NCBI GenBank assembly: GCA_017940415.1
Contig: JAGAYR010000044.1
Span: 213,365-277,364 of the forward strand
Source of the DNA: Lachnospiraceae bacterium
Lineage (GTDB): Bacteria; Bacillota; Clostridia; Lachnospirales; Lachnospiraceae
Reading direction: 5' to 3'
Length of the DNA stretch: 64,000 bases
Shown here: piece after piece, positions 47,940 through 57,385 of the stretch
How positions within the stretch are numbered: position 1 is the stretch's first letter
Layout of the letters: every line of letters begins with the position of its first letter
Translations under genes and position numbers: made by a program
Notes under the pieces: model-generated
Database searches by the model: none
Told to the model about the DNA's origin: nothing
What the model saw: the letters and a program-made list of their open reading frames with translations, nothing else

Positions 47940-48737
47940 TTATACTTCAATGCACTCTGAAGGTACATCTCTTTTCGCAACGCTGATGTCAAAATCAGAA
48001 GCTCTGTAGGGATTGTCTCCCATTGTGATCTCCATTCTGACTGATTCAAATGCAAGATCGGGATAATTGTTCTCGAGAGAAAGATGTCCGAGAAAGATCT
48101 TCCTGATAGTGTCATTTAAAACTGAGGAAAGAAGTCTGCCTGATGCTTCATTGGAAAGATGTCCAAGTTCACCCAGGATTCTTCTTTTCAGCGGATAGGG
48201 ATACGGCCCCTGCTCAAGCATCCTTATATCGTGGTTAGCTTCAAGAACCATAGCATCCATACCCATGAGACAATCAACGGTATAGTCGTTATAACATCCA
48301 AGATCGGTGCATACAGCCATATTCTTACCGCCGCATGATAACCTGTAAGCTACAGGATCAGCGGCATCATGTGATATGTGCATGGGATTTATGGCTATAT
48401 CCCCGACGTTAAAAATCTCATCAGCTCTGACTATCTTAAACAACGAAGAATCTATTTTTCCAAGAGATTTGATGGATCCGATGGCTTCGATGGTAGCCCA
48501 GGTTGCATACATGGGAATTCCGTATTTCCTGGAAAAGACACCGAGCCCCTGAATATGATCCGAATGCTCATGGGTGATAAGGATTCCGTTTATATCTTTT
48601 CCGGTAAGGCCAATGGTATTAAGTGCACTCTCAGCTTTCTTACCGCTTATTCCTATATCTACCAGCAAATGTGTGTCGGAAGAACCGATGTAAATACAGT
48701 TGCCCGATGAACCGCTGGCAAGAGGACACATCCTCAT
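47940..48737 (-). CDS. MBL-fold hydrolase, WalJ/YycJ-like
   Basis: 265 residues. The metallo-beta-lactamase motif THEHSDH (His56, His58, Asp60, His61) follows the YycJ-type N-terminus LASGSSGNCIYIGSSDTHLL. Relatives are exonuclease-like and influence chromosome replication or wall regulation. The ATG directly follows the stop of the FtsA-like gene, with a GGAGGAG inside its end. It is not next to walRK here. Confidence 0.85.
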   Translation of the reverse strand: MRMCPLASGSSGNCIYIGSSDTHLLVDIGISGKKAESALNTIGLTGKDINGILITHEHSDHIQGLGVFSRKYGIPMYATWATIEAIGSIKSLGKIDSSLFKIVRADEIFNVGDIAINPMHISHDAADPVAYRLSCGGKNMAVCTDLGCYNDYTVDCLMGMDAMVLEANHDIRMLEQGPYPYPLKRRILGELGHLSNEASGRLLSSVLNDTIRKIFLGHLSLENNYPDLAFESVRMEITMGDNPYRASDFDISVAKRDVPSECIEV

Positions 48738-50975
48738 TTATTTCTCCTCCCATCTGACTTCGATAACATCTCCGTCTTTGATAGGCTCGAGATACTGGGC
48801 ATTCTTGCCGTTAAGTTTGGTGATGATCTTACGGCCGTTACCCGCCTTTAAGTCAAAATTCAATTTATCGAATACATCAACGTAGACGTAGTTTTCTTTT
48901 CCCGTAAGGGTGATCATGCGTCCGTTGGCATTAACATTGACTGTGGTAGTCAGATCAGGACCTTCAGCCTTTTCTTCCTCTTTCTTCTCGCCCTCATCGG
49001 TCCCTGCCATTTCAGCCATCTTCTCTTTCATCTCAGCTGCGGTTCCGTCATCATCGGGAAGATCCGCAAAAGAAACCCCGGATCCGGCCTGAATATTTTC
49101 AGCAGCCTGTGACTCGGAAGATACAGTTTCCTCGACAGGTGATTCAATAGTCTCCTTAGGAGCTTCTGCTTTGTCAGCTTTCTTTGGAGCAGCCTTTTCA
49201 GACTTGGTTGTTTTATGGTTATGGCTTCCGATGGTATAATCCAGCGTAAAGTCTTCGTACACCTTAGTCTTAAGAACTGCAGGTGTCTGGTTTACTTTGA
49301 TATCTCCGGCAGCAGGCGTATCAAGGAATTCGGTAATCTGTTCTACGGTGTAGAAATTATTTACCTTGATATCATCTCCGTCTTTGATCTCATAGAAGGT
49401 TTCCTGAAGTTCTCCGTTAACAAGAGCCTTCTTGGGGAATTCAAAGATCTTACCGTTAACATTGATCTTAATGGGGGTCTTAAGTTCAGGAAGCTCACCA
49501 AGTTTAAATGCCGCATCGCTTCCGGGAGTCGAAGCCTTAACTTCAATAATGTCTCCGCTGTGAATCTGAGTATAAAGATCCGCAGGTTCATCATTAATGA
49601 GAATCTGTGACGATTCGCCTTCAGTTCCTCTGACGATTCTTGACTTGCCACCGATGGTGAAGGTGATTGCCTTTCCTCTCTTGGGGAACAGATCCTCGTT
49701 AGGGAATGCTACCTGAAGAGCCGCATCGGAAACAGATAAATGTCCGTTATCGTAAAGCTTCAATCTCTCTCCGTTAAAGGAAACAAAGATAAAGTTATTG
49801 CTCTGTGCATAGAAACTTAAGCAGATTCCTATGGGAGTTACCATAAGAGAATCCTTGTGAGCGTCTTTGTCTTCGAAGATGATCTCTTTCATTACATCCT
49901 CGCCTCTGATGGCAACACGCTCTTTCAAAATACCGAGACTTTCGGATAGTTTCTCCGTATATCCGGGAACCATTCCGCCACCGCCTACTACGAATACAGC
50001 ACTGACGGGCTTATCTCCGTTAAGTTTCTTGATCTCATCGGAAACCTTAGCAGTCATATCATCGATGTAAGGCGCAAGAGCTTCGGTAATCTCAGCAGCT
50101 TTGACCTTCTGAGAAAGTCCCATGATATCGGTAAACTCTATCTCGGGTTCACCGGTTCTGAGGCTTCTTTTAATATGTTCAGCCATGTCAAAATCAACAA
50201 GACATTTCTGAACTATTACGTCAGTAAGTGAATCACCTGCAACGGGGATCATTCCGTATGCAATAATGCTTCCGTCTTTGGTGATGGAAATATCGGATGT
50301 ACCTGCTCCGACATCAACAAGAGCAAGGTTTAAGAGTCTGAATTTATCGGGGATTGCAACCTGAATAGCGGCAATGGGCTCGAGAGTCAGGTTTGCAACA
50401 TGAAGACCCGCATGCTCGACAGCCTTATAAAGCCCATCAACAACATCATCGGGAAGAAATGTAGCAATAAGATCCGCAGAGATCTTCTTGGCCTTATGTC
50501 CTTCAAGATTACCTATCTGGTAACCGTTTAAATAATATCTTACGGGAGTATAACCAACGCAATAGAACTTCATGTCAGTATCATTCTGAGCCTGAAATTC
50601 CGTATAAGCCTGTTCGATTCCCGACATGGACAGATTATAAATGTCCTCATCGGTGATCTCTTTTTCGGATTCGAAATCCTCTTCTACATTAACTGTAACC
50701 GTACGAAGAACTCGGCCTGCTGCTGCGATACATACTTCGCCGAGCTCTTTGCCGAGTCTTGATTCAAGGTTCTTTTTTACCTCGAGTATGGTATTTCCTA
50801 CTTTGCCAATATCATGAATCTGTCCGTCGAGCATGGCTCTCGATTCATGTTCTTTGATTTCCTGGGCAAGGACATGGAATCCGTCATCTGCTTTATATCC
50901 GACGGTTCCTACAATACTTCTCGTACCGATATCAAGTCCGAAAACCAGACTTCCCTGGCTTTTTACTCCACCCAT
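48738..50975 (-). CDS. FtsA-like actin-fold ATPase with long C-terminal extension
   Basis: 745 residues. Residues 1-400 form an FtsA/PilM actin-like fold: LVFGLDIGTRSIVG (phosphate 1, about 12-22), LALVDVGAGTSDISI (phosphate 2) and FVVGGGGMVPG (adenosine). The extension holds at least three units of the form n-g-x...i-x-D/S-G-D-x-I-x-V, with Pro/Lys/Ala and acidic linkers between (about 585-660). There is no amphipathic FtsA tail. It overlaps coaE by 13 bp. It is a cytoskeletal or division-like ATPase of unknown specific role. Confidence 0.8.
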   Translation of the reverse strand: MGGVKSQGSLVFGLDIGTRSIVGTVGYKADDGFHVLAQEIKEHESRAMLDGQIHDIGKVGNTILEVKKNLESRLGKELGEVCIAAAGRVLRTVTVNVEEDFESEKEITDEDIYNLSMSGIEQAYTEFQAQNDTDMKFYCVGYTPVRYYLNGYQIGNLEGHKAKKISADLIATFLPDDVVDGLYKAVEHAGLHVANLTLEPIAAIQVAIPDKFRLLNLALVDVGAGTSDISITKDGSIIAYGMIPVAGDSLTDVIVQKCLVDFDMAEHIKRSLRTGEPEIEFTDIMGLSQKVKAAEITEALAPYIDDMTAKVSDEIKKLNGDKPVSAVFVVGGGGMVPGYTEKLSESLGILKERVAIRGEDVMKEIIFEDKDAHKDSLMVTPIGICLSFYAQSNNFIFVSFNGERLKLYDNGHLSVSDAALQVAFPNEDLFPKRGKAITFTIGGKSRIVRGTEGESSQILINDEPADLYTQIHSGDIIEVKASTPGSDAAFKLGELPELKTPIKINVNGKIFEFPKKALVNGELQETFYEIKDGDDIKVNNFYTVEQITEFLDTPAAGDIKVNQTPAVLKTKVYEDFTLDYTIGSHNHKTTKSEKAAPKKADKAEAPKETIESPVEETVSSESQAAENIQAGSGVSFADLPDDDGTAAEMKEKMAEMAGTDEGEKKEEEKAEGPDLTTTVNVNANGRMITLTGKENYVYVDVFDKLNFDLKAGNGRKIITKLNGKNAQYLEPIKDGDVIEVRWEEK

Positions 50976-51574
50976 GTGAATCCCTCCAGACGGGCTTTTA
51001 CTTGTGCGTAAGCTGATTCAGGATCTCCGCTGTTGTCGATTATTACATCAGAATGCTGTCTGAAATCCGCATCGGAAAGCTGATTGTCCATGATGGACAG
51101 TGCCTTCTTACGGGTATATCCTCTGGATTCCATAAGACGCTTGATCCTGGTCTCATCGTCAGAATAGATGTACCACATCTCATCTACGATATCGCTGTAT
51201 CCTTTTTCAATAAGTAGAGCAGCTTCTATGAAAAAGAGTTCGGTCTCATGCATCTTGGCCGCGCCTCTCATCTTCTCTATGAGATAATTCTGAACCGAAG
51301 GATGGACGATTTCTTCAACCTTTTCAAGGTTATCGGGATTCGAATAGATGACCTGAGCAAATTTGCTCCTGTCAATTTCCGATCCCTCTCCGCCCGTGAG
51401 TATATCTTTACCAAACAAAGCAACGAGTCTGTCATAGGTCATAGTTCCGGGTTGCTCAAGCTCTTTGGCTATATCGTCGGCATAATAGATCTCAGCAATA
51501 TAATGCGATGAGATAAAATTTAGGATACTGGTCTTTCCACCGCCTATTCCGCCCGTAATACCTATAATCTTCAT
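50963..51574 (-). CDS. coaE: Dephospho-CoA kinase
   Basis: Last step of CoA synthesis. P-loop GGIGGGKT at 8-15; 203 residues with the substrate lid EQPGTMTYDRLVALFG and the LIDEMWYIYSDDETRIKRL-type region. The ATG overlaps the polA stop by one base (TAATG), a tight coupling widespread in Firmicutes. Confidence 0.96.
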   Translation of the reverse strand: MKIIGITGGIGGGKTSILNFISSHYIAEIYYADDIAKELEQPGTMTYDRLVALFGKDILTGGEGSEIDRSKFAQVIYSNPDNLEKVEEIVHPSVQNYLIEKMRGAAKMHETELFFIEAALLIEKGYSDIVDEMWYIYSDDETRIKRLMESRGYTRKKALSIMDNQLSDADFRQHSDVIIDNSGDPESAYAQVKARLEGFTWVE

Positions 51575-54225
51575 TAGTGCGCCTCGTACCAGCTTCTTCC
51601 GGTATCCACTGAAATCTCCAGTTTGACCGCAAGATCAGCCGCTTTCTCCATGCATTCGGTTAAAAAAGTATTTACTTCCGAAGCTTCCTGCTCCGGTCCT
51701 TCGATAAGTAATTCGTCGTGTACCTGAAGTATCAGTCTCGACTCAAGCCCTTTGTCCCTGAGAGTCTTCCATACAGAGATCATAGCAAGCTTTATTATGT
51801 CAGCCGCCGTCCCCTGTATAGGGGCATTCATGGCAACTCTTTCTCCGAAGGCTCTGGTCATAAAGTTCGAATTCTTAAGCTCGGGGATGGGCCTACGTCT
51901 ACCGAAATATGTCTCGGAATAGCCCTTATCCTTGGCCGATTCAACCAGTCCGTCCAGATACTTTTTAAGTCCCGGGAAAGTCTCAAAATATTTCTTGATA
52001 TATTCTCCCGCTTCTTTACGACTGATACCAATATTTTCACCAAGTCCGAATGAGGAAATACCGTATACGATGCCAAAGTTTACTGCTTTGGCGTTTCGTC
52101 TCAGAGTATCAGTCACCTCATCAAGAGGAACTCCGAAGACCTTCGATGCCGTTATCCTATGGATATCCTCACCGGATCTGTAGCTTTCTATCAGTGCTTC
52201 ATCTTTAGAGAGCGAAGCAAGAACTCTTAATTCAATCTGCGAATAATCCGCATCCGTAAAAAGAAAACCGTCTTTGGGAACAAATACTTTCCTGAGTTCT
52301 CTTCCCAGTTCCGTTCTTACCGGAATGTTCTGAAGGTTCGGATCCGATGATGATATACGGCCGGTAGCCGTAACCATCTGATTAAACTTGCATCTGATTC
52401 TTCCGTCCGGACCGATAAATCCTTTAAGGCCTTCCGCATATGTGGACCTGAGTTTTGTAAGTCCTCTGTATTCCAGAATATCTCTTACAAAAGGAACATC
52501 GGGTGCCAGCTTTTCCAGAACATCCGCTGATGTGGAATAACCGGTCTTGGTTTTCTTTCCTCCGGAAAGTCCCATCTTTTCAAACAGTATCACTCCCAGC
52601 TGTTTGGGTGAGTTAATGTTAAAATCAGGCTCTCCGGATTCCTCATGGATCTTCTTTTCAAGTTCATCGATCCTGCCGGAAAGTCTCTCGGAATATTCTT
52701 CAAGCTCACGGGCTTTGACCAGGATTCCCAGATTCTCCATATCATAGAGAATGTATGAAAGGGGAAGTTCGATATTCCTGTAAACATTCATCTGACCTGT
52801 GGATTCAAGTTCTGTTTTTATCTTCTCGTAGGAAGCAAAAGAAATGAAAGCACCGTCACATGTGTATTCTTTTAATGTATCGGGAGCTGTGAAAAAGCTC
52901 TCCTTAAAGCTCATCTTGCCGAATCTTTCTTTTACGGAAAGGGGAGTGAATCCAAGATAAGCATTTGCTATATTTTCAATGTCATGATCTGCGGAAAGCG
53001 GATCAAGAACATAATTGGCAAGTCCTGCATCGAATAATTTCTCAGGTTCGATGTATCCCGTAACACCGTATTGGGACTTGATATCGGTAAAGCAAAGAAC
53101 CGTATTCTTGGCACTAAGAACCTTAATGGAACTCTTAAGTGCGTCACATTCGATATCTGTTCCTGCGTAGTAATAGATCTTATCTGCAGTGGCAAATGCT
53201 CCTGATAAAGCGTTTCCTTCATCGATTACAAACTGAAAACCGCACTTGTCTACATCCGCATCGTATATAACTTTGGCGAGGTCAAGGGCAGTATCCAGCA
53301 CAACCGTTTCAGGTCGGTTTATTTTCTCGGAAGGTGCTGATACAGAGGCTTTTGTAGCATCATCAAATCTTGAATAAAGAGATTTAAGCCCGAGTTCTTT
53401 AATGATCTCATATGCTTCAGAGGTAAAGTAATCACCTCTTTTAGCCTTTTCTTTATCAAGAGTTATATCCGCATTTATCTCAATGGTTGCAAGAACCAAT
53501 GAAAGGTCTGCAAGATCTCTGTGTTCTCTTAATGACTCTCTTACAGAGTTTCCTTTAATCTCATCAAGGTGCTCATATATACCGTCAATGGAACCATATG
53601 TCTGCATAAGATCTGAGGCAGTCTTAGGTCCCACTTTGGGAACACCGGGAATATTATCGGATGAATCTCCCATAAGAGCTTTGAGCTGGATAAATCTAAG
53701 AGGATCTACGCCAAACTCCTCTTCAACTCTTGCGGGAGTATAGTCTTCAACTGTTGTCTTGCCTGACTTGGTCTTGGGTATCCTTATGAGGATGTTCTCA
53801 TCAGCAATCTGGAGAAGATCCCTGTCACCGGATACAAGACTTACTTTCATGCCTTCAGCCTGTGATTTCTTGGCAAGAGTGCCCATTATATCATCAGCTT
53901 CAAGGCCGGGTACGGAAAGAGTTGCTACGCCCATGGCATCAAGGAGATTCCTTAAGATAGGAACCTGACTCTTGAGTTCTTCGGGCATAGGCTTTCTGGT
54001 TCCCTTATACTCAGCAAATATCTTATGTCTGAATGTGGGTGCATGCTCATCAAAAGCTACAACCACATAATCAGGCTTTTCTTCATCAAGAAGTTTAAAA
54101 AAGATGCTTAAAAAGCCGTATACGGCACCTGTGTGAACACCTGCGGCGTTGGTAAGATCCGGAACGCCGTAAAATGCTCTGTTTATTATGCTGTGTCCGT
54201 CTATAAGAACAAGCTTATCAGCCAT
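51574..54225 (-). CDS. polA: DNA polymerase I
   Basis: 883 residues from the ATG at 54225 (GAGGAG Shine-Dalgarno; the longer frame upstream runs into the preceding gene). The N-terminal 5' nuclease is complete (DGHSIINRAFYG, VAFDEHAPTFRHK, GLEADDIMGTLA, SGDRDLLQ, MGDSSDNIPGVPKVGPKTA). The 3'-5' exonuclease domain is degenerate: the DxE motif is absent (FQFVIDEGNALS), as in Bacillus. The polymerase has DYSQIELRVLA, RRNAKAVNFGIVYG and LQVHDELLIE. It serves repair and Okazaki-fragment processing. Confidence 0.95.
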   Translation of the reverse strand: MADKLVLIDGHSIINRAFYGVPDLTNAAGVHTGAVYGFLSIFFKLLDEEKPDYVVVAFDEHAPTFRHKIFAEYKGTRKPMPEELKSQVPILRNLLDAMGVATLSVPGLEADDIMGTLAKKSQAEGMKVSLVSGDRDLLQIADENILIRIPKTKSGKTTVEDYTPARVEEEFGVDPLRFIQLKALMGDSSDNIPGVPKVGPKTASDLMQTYGSIDGIYEHLDEIKGNSVRESLREHRDLADLSLVLATIEINADITLDKEKAKRGDYFTSEAYEIIKELGLKSLYSRFDDATKASVSAPSEKINRPETVVLDTALDLAKVIYDADVDKCGFQFVIDEGNALSGAFATADKIYYYAGTDIECDALKSSIKVLSAKNTVLCFTDIKSQYGVTGYIEPEKLFDAGLANYVLDPLSADHDIENIANAYLGFTPLSVKERFGKMSFKESFFTAPDTLKEYTCDGAFISFASYEKIKTELESTGQMNVYRNIELPLSYILYDMENLGILVKARELEEYSERLSGRIDELEKKIHEESGEPDFNINSPKQLGVILFEKMGLSGGKKTKTGYSTSADVLEKLAPDVPFVRDILEYRGLTKLRSTYAEGLKGFIGPDGRIRCKFNQMVTATGRISSSDPNLQNIPVRTELGRELRKVFVPKDGFLFTDADYSQIELRVLASLSKDEALIESYRSGEDIHRITASKVFGVPLDEVTDTLRRNAKAVNFGIVYGISSFGLGENIGISRKEAGEYIKKYFETFPGLKKYLDGLVESAKDKGYSETYFGRRRPIPELKNSNFMTRAFGERVAMNAPIQGTAADIIKLAMISVWKTLRDKGLESRLILQVHDELLIEGPEQEASEVNTFLTECMEKAADLAVKLEISVDTGRSWYEAH

Positions 54226-54233
54226 CTGCTCCT

Positions 54234-54563
54234 CTATCCGAGATGCCATATGAGAAGCAGTCCGAGAAGAATGCAACCCAGGGTTATGACATATCTTTGC
54301 GATTCTTTGTAGATTTTGTGCCTTTCAAGCTTCTTATCATTGCTGGCAAGACGCTTTTTCAGTTCCGAACTCAGGTCGAAATTATCATCATCATTGTCCA
54401 GATGCTGAACACCGACCGAAACCAGAAACTGAATACTAAGTTCCTCGCAGCACTCACTGCAGGATTCATAATGCTCACGGAACTCCTCCATAGTCTTATA
54501 ATCAAGCTTTTTATCTATGAAGGCAGGTATATTGCTTTCAAATTCCTTGCAGTTCAAAGGCAC
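54234..54563 (-). CDS. Zinc-finger (zf-HC2) membrane protein upstream of polA
   Basis: 109 residues. The N-terminus has Cys5 and HYESCSECC (His31, Cys35, Cys38), the zf-HC2 pattern of ZAS-type anti-sigma factors. A charged middle follows, then one C-terminal membrane helix (about 91-107, ITLGCILLGLLLIW) and almost nothing beyond. It ends 8 bp before polA. No sigma factor gene is adjacent, so anti-sigma function is only a family-based possibility. Confidence 0.72.
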   Translation of the reverse strand: MPLNCKEFESNIPAFIDKKLDYKTMEEFREHYESCSECCEELSIQFLVSVGVQHLDNDDDNFDLSSELKKRLASNDKKLERHKIYKESQRYVITLGCILLGLLLIWHLG

Positions 54564-54620
54564 TCCTTTTAGATACTCGCATACAAGGATATAATACTAC
54601 AAAAGTACCGAAAAATACAG

Positions 54621-54638
54621 TATGTAAATGTTTACATA
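54621..54638. promoter_or_regulatory. Palindromic operator candidate upstream of the zinc-finger gene and polA
   Basis: TATGTAAA, TG, TTTACATA: perfect 8-bp arms. It lies about 60 bp upstream of the start at 54563, with a TATTAT -10-like box between. No protein can be named for it. Confidence 0.35.
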
Positions 54639-54754
54639 GTATATCTTGAACCGGGCCCGGCAAGCCACCCAAATTATGTCATTTTGCACTCAATTTAGAT
54701 ACTTACACGTCCCGAGATACGAAACCTTGGGTTCGGGATAGTGCCGTCAGGTAT

Positions 54755-54791
54755 TAAAAAAGTAGAGGGAATAAATTCCCTCTACTTTTTT
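54755..54791 (-). terminator. Bidirectional terminator after tRNA-Leu
   Basis: AAGTAGAGGGAA and TTCCCTCTACTT form a long perfect stem with A and T runs on both sides, so it can act in both directions. Confidence 0.9.
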
Positions 54792-54797
54792 AAACAC

Positions 54798-54881
54798 TGC
54801 CGGCAGTGGGACTCGAACCCACACACAGTCGCCCGCGGCAGATTTTGAGTCTGCTTCGTCTACCAATTCCGACATGCCGAC
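54798..54881 (-). tRNA. tRNA-Leu (anticodon CAA)
   Basis: 84-nt class II tRNA. Acceptor GTCGGCA pairs with TGCCGGC (one G-T), discriminator A. The anticodon arm is GCAGA, loop CTCAAAA, TCTGC, giving CAA (decodes UUG). The T arm is GTGGG-TTCGAGT-CCCAC. The 3' CCA is not encoded. A terminator follows 6 bp later. Confidence 0.95.
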
Positions 54882-54913
54882 CGACAGCGATTAATATACC
54901 ATATTAACCGCAT

Positions 54914-55990
54914 TTAAGCAAATTCCATTTTAATCTTAAGATCATTTTTTTTGACAGTGACATGACCTATGCTTCCCATAACCAAAGGCATTGAAGGAGC
55001 AACGTGTCCAAGGTCACAATCTATCACCGCAGGAACACCAAGTTTTTCTATAAACGGCATAACAGCTCCAAAATGATTAAGCCCTATCATCTCTCTTCCG
55101 TCACGAGGTCTTCCTATCAGGAAACCCTTTACTATGCCTTTCTTAAACCATCCTGCCTGTTCCATCTTCCACATGGATCTTCTGACGGAAAAAACATTCA
55201 AATCACAGGCTTCAATGCACCAGATAACTCCATCCGTAGCATATCTGTCCAGGAAACCTTTTGTATCCTCATAAGGTGTACCAAGGAGTACTTCAAGACA
55301 ATCAAGGCAACCGCCGATCAATCTTCCGGAAAATTCAAGTTCTCCGGCAAACTCTCCGGGAAGAAAGAATTCCTTGGAATCATAAACAGCTTTCAATGAC
55401 TTCTCGGTAGCATTCATCGGTTCCAAAGGATCTTCTTCCTCACCTTCGGGAAGAGGCTCCTCATCATAGGGATACTTTTCATGGAAATCATATGAATGAA
55501 CGCTGTCACATTTACCGCATAAAATATCTATAGACGAAGTAGCGCTTTCATGAAGTGTCCTCAGTCCGAAATTATTTGCACAGGGTCCGTAAACAGAAGC
55601 CGTATCACAAAGTGTAAGAAGCGGATGAACAATGTTAGTTATATCCGAATATCCCATCACCCACTTGGGGGCAGCTTTGCGGATACTCTCAAAATCAACA
55701 TGCTCCAGAATCTCGCACATGAGCTCTCCACCGCCACAGGTGATAAGAGCATCATTAGCAGGATCAAGGTACATTTCGTTTAGTTCTGCAGCACACTTTT
55801 CCGGAGTGTTACTGATGCCTATTCCCTCTCCTGCCTTGGAATTCGGGCCGGGATTGATCTTAAATCCCAATCCTTTGAAATATTCCATAGCCGCATCAAA
55901 GCGTGAAGAATAAGGCTCAGTATTGCAACCAAAAGAAGGAGCGGGAAAGCCTATACAATTGCCTTCATGTATAAATCCAGGATATCTCAA
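54914..55990 (-). CDS. S66 family (LD-carboxypeptidase/MccF-like) peptidase
   Basis: 358 residues. Nucleophile Ser115 in MGYSDITN; the Glu and His of the triad are in WCIEAC and CDLGHVAPSMP. S66 enzymes trim murein tetrapeptides (LdcA) or cleave acyl-sulfamoyl adenylates in microcin C immunity (MccF); the longer length and the GGGELM motif slightly favour the MccF branch. The start is a TTG with GAGAGG before it; no alternative ATG is nearby. It lies downstream of lysA, across a hairpin repeat. Confidence 0.85.
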   Translation of the reverse strand: MRYPGFIHEGNCIGFPAPSFGCNTEPYSSRFDAAMEYFKGLGFKINPGPNSKAGEGIGISNTPEKCAAELNEMYLDPANDALITCGGGELMCEILEHVDFESIRKAAPKWVMGYSDITNIVHPLLTLCDTASVYGPCANNFGLRTLHESATSSIDILCGKCDSVHSYDFHEKYPYDEEPLPEGEEEDPLEPMNATEKSLKAVYDSKEFFLPGEFAGELEFSGRLIGGCLDCLEVLLGTPYEDTKGFLDRYATDGVIWCIEACDLNVFSVRRSMWKMEQAGWFKKGIVKGFLIGRPRDGREMIGLNHFGAVMPFIEKLGVPAVIDCDLGHVAPSMPLVMGSIGHVTVKKNDLKIKMEFA

Positions 55991-56010
55991 ATATTATTTC
56001 CTCTCAGGTA

Positions 56011-56095
56011 ATGACGATGGGGACGCTTCTGTTTTGTCATCAAATACTGTCCCAAAGGGACTTGATGACAAAATAGAAGCGTCCCCAATTGTCAT
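56011..56095. repeat. Dispersed hairpin element, copy 5
   Basis: Arms ATGACGATGGGGACGCTTCT, TTTTGTCATCAA and complements end at GTCAT, directly abutting the lysA stop. The loop itself holds GTCCC-AAA-GGGAC. Same family as copies 1-4. Confidence 0.92.
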
Positions 56096-57376
56096 TTACT
56101 TATTTTCAGCTTCGAGTTTCTTATATACATCGAACTCATCGAAGGTTGCATAGTAATCCATGGGAGTCTCGGCACGTCTGATCTTCTTGAAAGATCCGTC
56201 GGACTGAAGAAGAACCTCGGCACTTCTGAGTCTTCCGTTGTAGTTATATCCCATTGAATATCCGTGTGCTCCGGAATCGTGGATGAAAAGAAGGTCTCCC
56301 ATCTCAATCTTGGGAAGCATTCTGTCGATAGCGAATTTATCACAGTTCTCGCAAAGAGAACCTGTTACATCATACTTGTGATCACAGGGTGCGTCTTCTT
56401 TTCCAAGGACGGTGATGTGATGATATGCACCGTAGATGGCAGGCCTCATAAGATTTGCTGCACAGGCATCAACACCGATGTACTCTTTGTAGATATGCTT
56501 TTCATGAATAGCCCTGGTGACAACAGCACCGTAAGGAGCCATCATAAATCTTCCCATCTCGGTATAGATGGAGATATCTCCCATTCCCGCAGGAACAAGA
56601 ATCTCATCATAAACCTTGTGAACATTTTCACCGATAACAGCAATATCATTTGGAGTCTGATCGGGCTTATAGGCAATACCTACTCCACCTGAAAGATTGA
56701 TGAACTTAATATCTGCGCCGGTTTCTTTTTTCAGTTCAACGGCAAGTTCAAAAAGCTGGCCTGCAAGCTTGCCATAGTATTCATTGGTCACAGTATTGGA
56801 TGCAAGGAAAGCGTGAATTCCAAAATTCTTAACTCCCTTGCACTTCATGATCTTGAAAGCTTCGGAGATCTGCTCTCTGGTCATGCCGTACTTGGCATCT
56901 CCGGGGTTGTCCATGATTCCGTTGGAAAGTGTGAAAACTCCGCCGGGATTAAATCTGCAGCTCATAGTCTCGGGAAGCTTTCCTCCGCATGCTTTCTCGC
57001 AGAAATCAATGTGTGTAATATCGTCAAGATTGATGATGGCACCGATCTTATTAGCATACTCATACTCTTCAAAAGGAGTATCGTTTGAAGAAAACATTAT
57101 GTGGGATCCGTCAAAATCAAGAGCCTTGCTTATCTGGAGTTCGGTAAGTGACGAGCAGTCCATTCCGCAATCGTATTCTTTTAAAATAGAAAGTATAAAG
57201 GGATTGGGATTTGCTTTAACCGCAAAGTATTCTCTGAATCCGGGATTCCATGCGAACGCCTTCTTAACAGCTTCTGCATTCTTGCGCATTCCGGCTTCAT
57301 CGTAGACATGGAAGGGGGTGGGAATAACCTTTGCAATCTCTTCTGCTTTTTCTTTGGTGATAAACGCTTTTTTCAT
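56096..57376 (-). CDS. lysA: Diaminopimelate decarboxylase (lysine synthesis)
   Basis: PLP-dependent, alanine-racemase-type barrel. The PLP lysine is in YFAVKANPNP (Lys54); NLSGGVGIAY is the phosphate loop and the C-terminal GYNYNGRLRSAEVLL region completes the site. 426 residues. Related decarboxylases (carboxynorspermidine, arginine) are excluded less firmly by sequence alone. It follows ung by 9 bp. Confidence 0.87.
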   Translation of the reverse strand: MKKAFITKEKAEEIAKVIPTPFHVYDEAGMRKNAEAVKKAFAWNPGFREYFAVKANPNPFILSILKEYDCGMDCSSLTELQISKALDFDGSHIMFSSNDTPFEEYEYANKIGAIINLDDITHIDFCEKACGGKLPETMSCRFNPGGVFTLSNGIMDNPGDAKYGMTREQISEAFKIMKCKGVKNFGIHAFLASNTVTNEYYGKLAGQLFELAVELKKETGADIKFINLSGGVGIAYKPDQTPNDIAVIGENVHKVYDEILVPAGMGDISIYTEMGRFMMAPYGAVVTRAIHEKHIYKEYIGVDACAANLMRPAIYGAYHHITVLGKEDAPCDHKYDVTGSLCENCDKFAIDRMLPKIEMGDLLFIHDSGAHGYSMGYNYNGRLRSAEVLLQSDGSFKKIRRAETPMDYYATFDEFDVYKKLEAENK

Positions 57377-57385
57377 AAATACTCC

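Noticed and set aside
54639-54754. A second tRNA or small RNA between the palindrome and the tRNA-Leu terminator
   Set aside because: Short stems such as CCGGGCCCGG and CCCGA/TTCGGG are present, but no cloverleaf, promoter or terminator forms a convincing gene.
54914-55990. Microcin C immunity system around the S66 peptidase
   Set aside because: No microcin precursor, adenylating enzyme or exporter is nearby; the neighbours are lysA, ung and his genes, so a general peptidase is more likely.
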